A DNA stretch of 64,000 nt from Lichenostomus cassidix (lineage: Eukaryota > Chordata > Aves > Passeriformes > Meliphagidae). The notes under the pieces are model-generated. The model had not been told where the DNA came from and ran no database searches. It worked only from the letters and a program-made list of their open reading frames with translations. Position 1 is the first letter of the stretch, and each line of letters starts with the position of its first letter. Positions 1-10,985 of this stretch are shown piece by piece. The stretch is from positions 91,285,405 through 91,349,404 of the forward strand of contig CM039182.1 of assembly GCA_008360975.2 (NCBI GenBank). Direction: 5' to 3'. Made by a program: the position numbers and the translations under genes.

Positions 1-1108
1 CAACTACAACCTACAACACTTTATTTCCCTGTAAGGGATGCAGTAACACAGACCACACAGTCCCTAGCAAATATACCTGGAGAATATCACCTTATTCTCT
101 ACGTCTTCCCAAATGGTTTTCTATTTAACTGCTCCTTACTAAATACCATGACCATACCATAGCTACCTTTATGTAAGGCTAATTAAAATAAAAGAATAAA
201 GAACTGCAGACTGTATTAAAACATCTGAAAAATGTGAATGATTATAAACAGCTGACAAGATATTATATACAGAAATGGTTTGCTATGAAAATCGTGGGCA
301 CTCTAACTGGTACCGAAAGACACAGCTTAAAGAGACAAAAAAGTGTTAGTTTTTAAGCAGTTACAGTTTCAAACACACTATAAAACTAAAATAGTAAATA
401 AAAGGCTGCTTCTTTCAGTTAGGATTTTTAATCTTCTCTGTGGAGTCTTTTTCACAGTTTATGAACTCAAATGTCTTGGTTAGAAGCCAAAGCCCCTCCC
501 TTTTTCTCTTCTTTTCCCCTCAGCAGCCTGCTTATTCTCCTATGACTGCACACTTCCCCCAGGCCTAACCACATTCAAAATTTCTTGCAGCTTTGAAGTT
601 TATACTTTCAGGTACCTTTTATTTTGTTGTTGAATACTTCCTTAAGCACTTCTTCAGTGAGACAACGTAACTGGACAGTACAATAGGCTGAGATTGTAGA
701 AGGAAAAATCAGACAGTAATGAACTGACTGCAACCCCTGTTCCCCATCCCCCTGCACCACTGGCTGCAGGGTAAGGTAGAGAATTCAGGAGTGAAGTTCA
801 GCCCAGGAAGAAGGGAGGGGAGTGGGGAAGACGATTTTAAGATTTGGGTTTATTTCTCATTATGTTACTGTGATTCGACAGGTAATAAATTAATTTCCCC
901 AAGTCGAGTCTGTTTTGCCCGTGACAGGAGATTGTAAGGGATCTCTCCCTGCCCTTATCTCAGCCCATGAGCCTTTTGATATATCTTCTCTCCCCTCTCC
1001 AGCTGAGGAGGGGAAAACAGCTTTGGTGGGTACCTGGTGTCCAGCCAGGGTCAGCTGTCATGAAAGCTGTAATTTTATACAATGGCTGAGCACTTGTAAG
1101 GTAATTAC
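1..1108 (-). other. INVS: INVS intron 3, partial
   Basis: This is AT-rich intronic sequence running off the left edge. I see no further inversin exon, no recognisable transposon and no RNA gene here. Confidence 0.85.
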
Positions 1109-1275
1109 CTTTTGTGCAGCGAGATGGAGAGCAGTTCTTCGGCTGCGGTCAGCTCTGTTAACATCAGCTCCAGCTTTCAGCAGTGCCTCTGCACAGTCCA
1201 GCCTGTCAGCCAGCACACAGTACATAAGAGGAGTTCTTCCAAACTGGTCCTCTTTATCTTTCAGCTCAGAGTTTC
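1109..1275 (-). CDS. INVS: INVS exon 3, ankyrin repeat
   Basis: The exon is 167 bases (two bases finishing a glycine codon plus 55 codons). It is bounded by a TTTCTTTAG acceptor and an AAG|GTAATT donor. It encodes residues 36-91, including NSELKDKEDQFGRTPLMYCV and the ankyrin turn LLKAGADVN, and ends TALHLAAQK at a phase 0 junction. Nearly every residue agrees with my recollection of human inversin. Small changes such as Arg-Ala-Asp for the human Lys-Thr-Asp lie in the loop. Confidence 0.97.
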
Positions 1276-4200
1276 CTAAAGAAACAAAACAAACCAAAAG
1301 GCTCACTTAAAAGTATACTAGTATTAAAAGCTGTACTTTTTAATTGCAGAGTCGTCTTATTATAATATGAACAGCAGGTATCTCATTATAATATGAGTGG
1401 GGTGAACAAAAAAAATGGAATGTATGATAAACTCAGAGTTATTACATTTTATCCTACTTTTACTGACAGTTACAGAACATTTCAAAATATATTTACAGAA
1501 AAAAGTTCATTCAGAAAACATTAGTTCCACAAACATACCTACCACCAGTAACATTCTGCAGTGGCATAATTATAAATAATTTTTAAATAGTTACATGGAT
1601 CTTGGCTGCACAGATTAGTTTAAAAAATATCAACAGGATATAAACCAAATAGACCTCCCTAAACCTGTAAACACTGTAACTAAAACAAACTTTGAAGCCT
1701 ACTCACAGCAATGCTTATTTTAAAAGCATAAACGTCAATATTACATCAATATCATTATTTACTTGAGGGTGCCTTACAGTATGGAAACCACTAAAATACT
1801 TCCCAAGCTTTATTGAATTGATAAGGTTAGTAAGGCAGTAACCTGAGATCCTATTCAAAAAAAGTCAAAACACTATTCGTATTCACAGTCCAAAAAAACC
1901 TCCAAACAAAGCAGTTTCACTATAAAGTTTCCCATTTCCCTGATGTCACCACATAAAGACAAGCACCTTTAACTTCATGGGTATCAACTACCCTGTGCAT
2001 CCAGAGTCTCCACCTCTCCAATGGAGCAACCTTGTTTACAATTCCTCAAGGAACACTGAATTTTACAGGCAAGTTAGTTTTGCTATTTAATTATTCCTTT
2101 GTCTGCATGACTGTTGATGCTTCAAAAGCACTCAAGCAGAGGCATGCTGCTTCTTTACACAGTTTTTGCTCTTCCCCAGCATATTATACTTATCTACACA
2201 TCCAGTAATTGTATTCTTAATTATAATTTCTATTGATTCACCCAGAAGAAGAATCAAGCAGATTAAATATGAATCAAGAGGAATATCAAGAATTAAAATT
2301 GATTCCCTACCAATCAAGCCACTTACAAAAACACTGTCAAGTAGGATATTGCCAGTTAGAGCAATCATTTACTCACTCACTACATTTCTTAGTTTCTTTA
2401 AAACTATAGAGTGAATACCATATCAATCACATGATTCACTCTGTAACACTTTCTCTTGCCTTGAAAGTGTGATTTGCATTGAGAAAATTCTTTTTACTCT
2501 GAAAAAAAATTAAGAACATTTCCTGACTTCTCTGTGATGCAGATACAGAAAAATTCTTTTTATTCTTCACCTGTGGCCTTGCCTTCTCTGACTGCCACTT
2601 CAACTTGACAATCCACTGGTTTTACAACTAATTTTTATGCCACTAGCAAATTACTAACAAACAAACCAAAAAACCACAAGAAGTCTTCGACTGGCCTACA
2701 TCTAGCTTTCTCAGAAACAGGCTGTTTTTTGAATACCTTTTTGCATTCTAATACTCACCTTAACACTCCTGTTAACGTGGTCACTTAGACATCTCTAAAC
2801 CACATTTCACTGCTAAGTGTTAACAGAACCTCAATAACGTCTTAAATTGTTTGAAGCTGATGGGACTTGAACACTCAAACGTATTGTTAGAAGAATACAT
2901 GGACATTCATTTCTCCCAATACAATACAAGCACATGGCTTATCCTCAGATAACGTTAAATCAGCAGTGTGCAAAAACAGTACCTCTCCCTCAAATTCCAG
3001 TTCTTTTTGTTATAGAATTTTATAGAATATATATATATATATGACTTAAGAGACCAAAGATAAGCAAAACCAGCCTAAAATTCAAGAGCAACATAACTAA
3101 GTAGAGCAATAGATATCTATTTTCATTTTCAGTTCCCAAAAAGTGGTGTAGCTGATGACAAAGTGTTTCCAGGACTGCATATTATGGGCAAAAATAAAAT
3201 GAGCAAGACCTTAAAAACCTGATGTCAGTAATTTGCCTGAAGCTCCTGCACTGTTTTTTAAGGTAAAGAAACTATCTTCAGCTAGCAGTAGGTTTTCTTC
3301 TTTTGCTTACCAGGCTCTGTAAGGCCCTTAGAATGGTTAAAATCCTGTGAGCATCTCCCTAAAAGGGTGTCTTTGTGCTCAGTCTAAGAGACAGGACAAG
3401 GGCTGGGAGCTACTATATCACCATCAGGTGCTAAGGGGGGATTAAGCTGATGAAAGTCACTAGCCACAGGACCATGAGAATTTCACAGCTGCAGCAAATT
3501 ATTATCTTCTGCAATCAAGAAAGCACAGGTAGTCTTCAAAACATTCACATATTAGCATGCACAAAATGTGCTTTGGCAAAGGTAAATTCTCTTCACATAT
3601 CTGCCTAAGAAAGAAATTTGGTTAGATCCCTCCCCTTTCAGAATCACCCCACCAGAATATGCATTCCATAAGCTCATTGCCAACAGAAGTCATGAACACT
3701 ACAGAAACCAGGGCCCAAGTCCAAAATTTAACTCTCATAGCTGTACTTCATCACTTCCTCACAGTCTATGCAAGCAGACATATCAGACTCTTAACATTTC
3801 TATGCATTTTTCAAACCAGAACAGGAGAAAGAGCAGTAGGAGGATGTGAACTCTCCCTAATTATTAAAAGACACACCATTTCTTGTCACTTGCAAGAATC
3901 CTGCCTTGTGCAATATCTGATTTGAGATTTTTTTTACCTCTCACAATGTAGAACAGGGAAGAGAGAAGTAGAGAGGAGGATTGAACAATAGCACACAACT
4001 GCACATTTGTAACACATAATTTAGTTAAAATTTACAATGAAACATCACATGAGAGATTTAAAAGCATTTGGATGCAAGCAATGCATGATAAGGGTTTGAG
4101 AATGAGGAGCTGGACTGAACAGACACTTTAGTATAATGACTGTTGTAATCATTATTGTGTTCTTTTAAACAATTAAAACAATTAAAACAATTAGATGCCT

Positions 4201-7060
4201 CTTCCCAAAACTCCACATAAAAGCATTAAATGGAAAACGATCCTCCAAATACAAAATTAACTTCTGCTCGCGTTTTCCCTAGGATGAAAATCATACAGAT
4301 GGATTTTATCACTGAAAAACTGTTAATTAAAGACCTGTTCAGTGTTGTATAAAGCACAGGAAAGAAAATACTGTGATCATTCCCCAAAACCCGAGAACAT
4401 ACAATTCCAAAACAACATGATACAGTAAAGGTCAACTCATGCAATGCAAACAATTAGCACACTTTTGTTACAAGACTGGTTATACAATTAACACTTGGCA
4501 TGTACTTTATGGCACCTAACCCACAGGCTTTTTAGAAAGTCCTGTGATTATGCATTAGCGGTGGTTGACATACAGAGATACATTGTTCCAAAGCCCTCTT
4601 TCTCTAAATAAATTTTCTACTTACCTTTCCTTCTGTCTATGCTCCTTTCTGGCACAGGGTGTCAAAAGGAACACGTTATCCAGAACACACCATATTATTT
4701 CAAACACCTCCTCCTTTAAAATTCATCCATAATCTAATCATATGCAAACAAAGCATATATGTTTGCACACAGTCACACATGCTCCACCAAGCTACAGATG
4801 GTAGAAGGAAAAATCACCAAAAAGGTAGGAAGGGCTGCTCTAAGAGACCATTTGGCCAGCCTCTATGCCCCTCCTAAGTTAATAACTGAACAGGGAAAGC
4901 ACAAAGAGGAAAGTAATAATGAATTTAGGGACTAAAAGGTCCTCCCTGAAAGGAGGAGAAAGTCAAGACTTTCCATCGCTGCATCCACTGCTAGCTACGT
5001 AATCAAGATGCAAACCTTGGCTGCATTAGAAAGGTGTTGTTAAGCAATCCAGCACACACAGAATGCTCCAGTACTCTCCTGAATTAGCTGCTGCTGCTGC
5101 TAAGTGCAGGCATGAAATTCAGTGACTAGCACCAATTGCTCAATCTGCTTCTGGCATTAAGTTATACTTTCAACAGTGACTATAAACAGCTAAAAATATT
5201 ACTCTGATGCATTCTTCTTCTGCTAGGCAATACGTGAAGTTTTTTGATTTGTGGGTTGTTTTTTTTTCCTTTTGGTCAGGTTCCGGCAAAAGTAAGGTCT
5301 GTGTCATATCCTGTCAAAACACAGCAGAGAAGAAAAGCCAAATCTGGCTAGAATAGCAAAGGCTACCAAGATTGTGCAGTTTTCTCTCCCACAGAAAAAT
5401 AAAACACAGCAATTTTATCTTGTTGCTGCATGATCATTATAGGGAGAACAATTTCCTTATCTGGTTCTAATGGCTGTTTTGTGGTATATTTGACAAGATG
5501 TACCGGCAACACAGAAGTAGTTTTTCCCTTTGTTTTTCCAAAAGTATGTCTTTTGGCTCAGACTAACAAAAACACACTTGAAGTTCGCAAGAACTTTTTG
5601 CTGCTTCTGACTGTTAGCCAGGATTTGAAAGCTCAGGCTTCCCACCTCCACATACAGGCAGAAGGGCTTTTTAGAAACCCAGGTATTTAAAGCTACTTTG
5701 TAGTTGCATCTCACAGATTTCTAGACGTATCTCCGTATCAACTGCTCATCTGCTGTCTATAAAATATTTTTAAAAAGAGCAAACATTAGAGATAGCAAAT
5801 AAGAGATAGTATTAAATGCAAACAGTATATGTTTGAACTGTCATATGACAAAATAAAGCTGAAGGCCCAACAAGAAATACCTGTTTCAACGAGTGGAGCT
5901 TCTATAAAGTCAGTTCCCTCAAATGTGTCCATGTTTGAGCCAAATCAGTTCTAGTTATCTTCTGACAAAATCAGATACACTTTGTAGAGGAGTCCCTTAC
6001 TGCTTTCTGTACAGCCTGGACAACAGATCCACACAGGTTGCTATCTTGATTTCAACACAGGTCAGCAGCAGATACATCAAGAAACCTGAGTGCTGGTTTA
6101 ATGTTATTACCATCACATCCTTCACACCCATTAAAACTGACAGTTAAGGGCATAAATACAGACTACGTTTCTTGTTATTTCAGTCCTTCAACCCTCACCA
6201 AACTCCAGGAATAGGGTTTTCCAAAAAGGCTGAGCAAATAAAATTTCTACAGTATCACCTGGAATTGCATTTAATCAGAAGCTCTGAAAAATCCAAGTCT
6301 TCTCCTATCATATGGCAGCCTCCCAAATATATGCAAGACTATTTTTGGAACACAGAATATATACTGCTTTTGAAGACTATTAACCCAGAATACCATATCA
6401 TTCCTGAAGAGCAAGGGAAGGCAAAATCCTGAGCTTTTTAATGGATGGGAGGTTTTTTTTTACTTCAGATTCAATAGGACTAGACTCTTTGCTTACATAT
6501 GATTTCTCTTGAGAAACACTACCAGTCTATCAGAATCAAAGTAACAAATAAGGCTGGCTCATTTTGTTCACAAATACTATACAGAGACAAGATTGCAATA
6601 ACTAAAATAAACGATCTGTAAAAACATATTTATCAGATTTCCCACAAAAGCAATTCAAAAATAAGGATTTGCAGCCAAAGTACTTCAGCACAAAGCACTT
6701 CTCCAGAATTTTAAATTCCCTGAAAGGGGTTGTACCACTTACCAACTTTCTATTTTACTTCACAAAGATGTACCAATAAAAGGCAACAGGTAATAAAAAG
6801 TAAGAAAAATCAGTCATATTTTCGGGATGACATTTATGCTAGAAGCACATATAATCAAGAAATTAAAAATATCTTAAAGATCAGAGCTGTAAGTCAAAAC
6901 CAAAAAGCTTCAGTTCTAAAGTAATCCAAATGCATCTAAAATGAAAACATTTACCTGCTATTAGCTTTTGGAGGGTGCTCTTATCTCCATTAACAGCAGC
7001 AGCATGCACTTCAGATGCTAACGAGGAACCACTGAAGAGGCAGTTTGCTGAAATATTCAT
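1109..7060 (-). CDS. INVS: INVS (inversin), N-terminal coding part, two exons, gene continues past left edge
   Basis: Inversin is an ankyrin-repeat protein of the proximal primary cilium. It is linked to left-right asymmetry, planar cell polarity signalling and kidney disease (nephronophthisis 2). Two coding exons on the minus strand join in frame to give the first 91 residues. The start exon encodes MNISANCLFSGSSLASEVHA, closely matching the human N-terminus, and the next exon carries a textbook ankyrin repeat (GRTPLMYCVLADRLDCAEAL). The human protein is over 1000 residues, so most of it, including further ankyrin repeats and IQ motifs, must lie left of base 1. The start is the first ATG of the exon and aligns with the human start. 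The gene is divergent from ERP44 and probably shares its CpG-island promoter. The identification rests on remembered human sequence. Confidence 0.96.
3027..3042. repeat. (AT)8 microsatellite
   Basis: Eight AT units occur in a row, preceded by two copies of TATAGAAT. It lies in INVS intron 2. Confidence 0.9.
4166..4192. repeat. Three tandem 9-base units
   Basis: The unit AAAACAATT occurs three times in a row. The first copy differs at its first base (T for A). Confidence 0.85.
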
Positions 7061-7124
7061 ACTCTTTCAAGGTATTACTATAGGTCAGATCTGTGCCACC
7101 AACATTTTTAGTAGGAATTCAGTT
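6955..7124 (-). CDS. INVS: INVS exon 2, with 5'UTR and start codon
   Basis: Read on the minus strand, the exon opens after a T-rich tract ending in AG at 7126-7125. It has 64 bases of 5'UTR, starts translation at 7060-7058 and ends at 6955 before a GTAAAT donor. The coding part is 106 bases (35 codons plus one base), so the exon ends in phase 1. The split glycine codon is completed by the exon at 1275. It encodes the stretch ending VHAAAVNGDKSTLQKLIAG, the beginning of the ankyrin region. Confidence 0.95.
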
Positions 7125-10100
7125 CTATAAAAAAAAAGCAAAACCACATTAATAAAACAGAATTAATTTTACAATGAGTCATTAATGCTAAAGATGCTTC
7201 TGTTAAAACCAGAAAAAAAAGTTTTTATCTGTGGAATAGATCTACCTCTAGCCAAAATTCACCAGAAAAAAGCCTATATTAAGAAGAGATATATGCATAT
7301 ATTGTAGTTTCATTGCCTTAAACACAAATTTCAGTCCACAAGCTTTGCGAAAGTCTTGATGAAGAGTTTCTCCACAAACCAGACTGTTCTTCAGAGTGTT
7401 GCCATGCATGCAACAGTTACCAATACTGTTATCAAGTATCAACTCATTATAGACTTGCAGTATAGAATCACAGAACACCCAGAATTGGAATGGACACACT
7501 GGGACCATTGAAGTCCAGCTCCTGGCCCTGCACTGAACATTCCCAAGAGTCACACAATGTGCCTCAGAGCATTGTCCAAACACTCCTTGAACTCTGCCAA
7601 GCTGGTGCTGTGATCACTTCCCTGGGGAGCTGTTCCAGTGCCCAACCACCCCCTGGGTGAAGCACCTTTTCCTGATATCCAACCTAAACCTCCTCTGACA
7701 CAACTTCAGGCCATTCCCTGGGGTCCTGTCACCACAGAGAAGAGATCCATTCCTGCCTCTCCTCTTCCCCTCACAAGGAAGCTGTAACTGCAATGATGTC
7801 TCCCTTCAATCTCCTCCAGGCTGAACAGACCAAGTGACCTCAGCCTCTCCTCACATGGCTTTCCCTCCAGACCCTTCACCATCTTCGTTGCCCTCCTTTG
7901 GATGCTCTCTAGTAGCTTAACGTCTTTCCCATATTATGGCACCCAAAACTGCACACAATATTGCAAGGTGAGGCTGCCCCAGTGCAGAGCAGATCAGCAC
8001 AATCTCCTCCCTTGCCCAGCTGGTGATGCTGTGCCTGATGCCCCCCAGGACATGTTTGGCTCTCCTGGCTGCCAGGGCACTGCTGACTCAGATTCAACTT
8101 GCCATCGACCAGGAGCCCCAGGTCCTTTTCCATGGCACTGCTTTCCAGCATCTCATTCCCCTGTCCACACATCCAGGTTCAGAATTCTGCATTTTGCCTT
8201 ATTAAACTTCATACAGCTGGTGATTGCCCAGTCCTCTGATTTGTTGAGGTCTCTCCACAGGGCTCTTTGCCCTCGAGCCAGACAACAGCTCCTCCCAGTT
8301 TTGTATCATCTGCAAACTTGTTTAGTATCCCTTTCAGTCCCACATCTAAGTCAATAATGAAGATATTGAAAATCACAGGGCTGAGGATGGAGCCCTGCAG
8401 AGCCCCACTAGCGACAGGTCACCAGTCTGATGTGACCCCATTCACTCTAACCCTTTATGCCTGATCTGTGAGCCAGGTGCTCACACACCACATGATGTGT
8501 TTATCCAGGTGTGCACCAGACATTTTGTCCAGGAGGACACTGTGAGAGACAGTACTGAAAGCTTTACTGAAACATCCAAAAAGGTTCCATCAATTGATGT
8601 GCCACCTGACCTTACTTCCATTGGGCATACATTTCCTTTGCTCCAAAAGAATATCCCTGGTCAGCCAAGCCAGCCTGCTACTTCATCTGCTTGACTTCTG
8701 ACATTTTGGAATTGCCTGCTCCTGTGCCCTTAGGAGGTGGTGCTTAAGAAGTGACCAGCACTGATGGACCCCAGTGCCTTCAAAAGCATTTTCTCAGGGG
8801 ATCTTACTATCTAGTTCCTCCATTTTCTTCACATTTTACCTCTCAACAAATAAACTAAAATATAAGAAATCCGGGGGCAGCAGCATAAAATTCAGCAAAC
8901 ACTAAAGAACTTAGTGAAGCACTACAAACATCCCAATAATATCAACAGTAAGTTTTACATAAAACTGACTGCCTACAGAAGATAATTAGTAATGAAAGAT
9001 GTTCATAGTTTCCAAATGAGAACAGCAGCTACATCTGCATAAAGCATTAGTAATCATACAGGTGAGAGAAGCAACCCCTTATCTCTACAGCAATTCTCAG
9101 CAAAGTGTCATGACTCCATTGAATGGGCTAATTCTGCATCAGAGAAGTTCTGAAATATTAAGAGGGATTACAAAAGGAAAATTTGCAACATTCTTTAGGT
9201 ATTTTTCTCATGTGTATAACAGATGAATTGCTGTCTGGAAAACTTACTTGATAAAGATCCTTGTTAACAAAAATTAGGCATTTAGTCAATAAAAGTCAAG
9301 AAATAAGTAAAAGATCTACTTATATAATGTTATGCAATTGGCATTATCTGTACTATGCATCATATCAATGGAATCAAGTAAATAACTCACTTTTCTTTAA
9401 GCTAACATGTAGAAAAAGATTAGCCTTCTCAAGTCACTGAAAATGAAGGGACACTCACATGGACACCAAGACCTCTTAAAGGTATGTGAAATTTCATACC
9501 AAACTACGATATGTCTACTTTGCATTACACAAATAACAAGAGTTCCATAATTTTTCTATTCAGCAAAACGAGGTCATTAAAATTTAAACATGATGACATG
9601 ATCATGCTATCAAATTTTATTGATAGTTTCCAAGTGAAGACTGAGCTTTGAAAAAATATCAAAGATTTTTCAAATGTGCATTAGTGCAGAAGGTGTTCAT
9701 TCTACAGATCAAAGAGCACAAGTTCTTAAGGTAGTCAGAGCAGAAGTGATAAGCCAAGTTTCAACATGGGACTGTAAAAAATACACGACTTGTATTTATA
9801 TATATATGTGTGAGTGTTTGCAGCTCATGAAACTGACAGGCCACAAGATTTTTGCAGGGTCACATAAAGTCTGAGCCTGTCAGGCTTTCTTTGAAACCAA
9901 GCCAGTCGTGATTTTAAAAGAGCTGATGTAAAGGATTTTCTTTTAAATGGTGTTACACCCCATCTCCCTCCCTACACTCGTGTACGTACTGGAAATGTGA
10001 CAAATACAAAGCGCAGCTTTCTGTGATCTTTTTGAGACAGCTCCGCAATGTCTCAGAGCATGTACGCATTCTGTAAGGTCCAAAGTTTTACTGGAGAAGG

Positions 10101-10601
10101 GCGAAGCCCTGAATTTAGGGTGTTCTTCATTTTCAGCATTTAGAAGTTAGAACGCGACAGAAAACGCAAATCTGTGGAAGCGCCAAGAGCTAAACACCAA
10201 CGATGACGTTCCACTCAAGCTAAAGCTTCCCAACCCTCCCGGCAGCCGCTCTGCCCCGTCACACACAGGCTTCCGAGCAGAAAGTTGCCTCCCGAACTCC
10301 GAGGGCACGAACACCACAAGGCGCACAGCGCCCTAATACCCCTCCTCACATTGCCTGCAGCCAAACCCGTGCGCTCAGCCCCGGCGGCTGAAGGTGCAAG
10401 GCGGGATCCCAAGGAAGCGCGGACAGCGGCCGGGGGCTGGCAGGGAACAATCCAGGGCGGAAGAGGGTGCGGTGCCACGGGACACCCGCGCCACAAGGGC
10501 GGGAAGGGTTAACCCTGCCTCACCCACACCACAACCCGCCTCCCTCTCTTCCTTCCCTCCCTCTTCCCTGCCCGGCGCTGCAGCTGCGCCCCGTAACTCA
10601 C
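7125..10601 (-). other. INVS: INVS intron 1 (about 3.5 kb)
   Basis: This intron joins the predicted untranslated exon in the CpG island to the start-codon exon. Its main content is the long CR1 copy at 7463-8820. From about 8821 to 10150 the sequence is AT-rich and unremarkable, with a short TA/TG run near 9797-9814. Composition turns GC-rich towards the promoter from about 10200. Confidence 0.7.
7463..8820 (-). mobile_element. CR1 LINE, long 5'-truncated copy, minus orientation
   Basis: On the plus strand the left end reads TAGAATCACAGAA, the reverse complement of the CR1 3' end (the ATTCTATGAT-type tail). Familiar CR1 3' segments follow: the CTGTTCCAGTGCCCAACCACC stretch, CTCCTCTGACACAACTTCAGG, and CAGGGCTGAGGATGGAGCCC. 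About 1.36 kb is present, covering the 3'UTR and the distal part of the reverse-transcriptase reading frame. The 5' end near 8820 is approximate. The reading frame is broken by stops, so the copy is dead. It lies in INVS intron 1 in the same orientation as INVS. Confidence 0.93.
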
Positions 10602-10760
10602 CTCCACCCCGCCCTACTCCTCATCGCGCCGCCGCCTCCAGGCACCGCCCCGCGGGCAGCCCCGGTGCGCGCTGGGATCCACGCCTACTCCCTCTCCCTC
10701 CCTCTCTCTTTCTCCTTTCCTTCCTTCTCCTCCCTCCTCCTCCTCCTTGCCCTCCCCTTC
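10602..10760 (-). other. INVS: Predicted INVS non-coding exon 1 (5' end uncertain)
   Basis: The start-codon exon of INVS is preceded by a splice acceptor, so an upstream untranslated exon must exist. The best minus-strand donor in the CpG island reads GGTGGAG|GTGAGT, with the exon edge at 10602; it matches the donor consensus at essentially every position. The transcription start is not visible in sequence and is placed loosely at the ZNF143-like motif near 10766. A weaker alternative donor (GGTGTGG|GTGAGG) lies near 10521. Confidence 0.5.
10688..10748. repeat. 61-base uninterrupted pyrimidine tract in the promoter
   Basis: Every base on the plus strand is C or T, made of CCCT, CTTT and TCC units. 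It continues with one G interruption to 10762. Such tracts can form triplex or H-DNA and often exclude nucleosomes. It lies between the INVS and ERP44 first exons. Confidence 0.9.
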
Positions 10761-10765
10761 CCGGA

Positions 10766-10785
10766 ACTACGGTTCCCGGCGTGCC
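10766..10785 (+). promoter_or_regulatory. ZNF143 (Staf)-like site
   Basis: The bases ACTACGGTTCCCGGCGTGCC resemble the ZNF143 consensus (roughly ACTACAATTCCCAGCATGC), with the ACTAC, TTCCC and TGC anchors retained. ZNF143 sites are common in vertebrate bidirectional CpG-island promoters. Binding is inferred, not shown. Confidence 0.6.
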
Positions 10786-10928
10786 CCGGGAGCGCGCGGC
10801 GGAGCGCGGGGCCCCGCGGTGGAACTTGCCCGGGTGTTTCCTGGCGACGGGGGGAAGTGGAGGAGTCGCCGCCGCGGAGAGTGGGAGCCGCGCTTCTCCC
10901 CTCCCCGCTCCCGGGCGCCCGATCTACC

Positions 10929-10985
10929 ATGAGACCCGCCATCTTCCCGCTGCTGCCTGACCCTGGCTGCCTCCTGCTCCTCCTG
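10929..10985 (+). CDS. ERP44: ERP44 exon 1 (start codon, signal peptide)
   Basis: Nineteen codons, MRPAIFPLLPDPGCLLLLL, run up to a CTG|GTAAAA donor, phase 0. The leucine run is the hydrophobic core of the signal peptide. I see no upstream ATG in about 200 bases of GC-rich leader, which supports this start. Confidence 0.95.

Larger units (their letters stand above)
1276..6954 (-). other. INVS: INVS intron 2 (5679 bp)
   Basis: This AT-rich intron lies between the two INVS coding exons. It holds a short AT dinucleotide run (3027-3042) and three tandem copies of a 9-base unit (4166-4192). A 9-base inverted repeat with a 17-base loop spans 2408-2442. I see no conserved coding exon or identifiable transposon; the open frames of up to about 90 codons show no familiar domain or coding character. 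Confidence 0.8.

Noticed and set aside
2408..2442. 9-base inverted repeat with a 17-base loop in INVS intron 2
   Set aside because: A stem of this size is expected by chance in AT-rich intron, and no conserved RNA fold is evident.
7902..8357. A 151-codon open frame
   Set aside because: It lies wholly inside the CR1 copy, on the strand opposite to the element's own reading frame, so it is not a gene.
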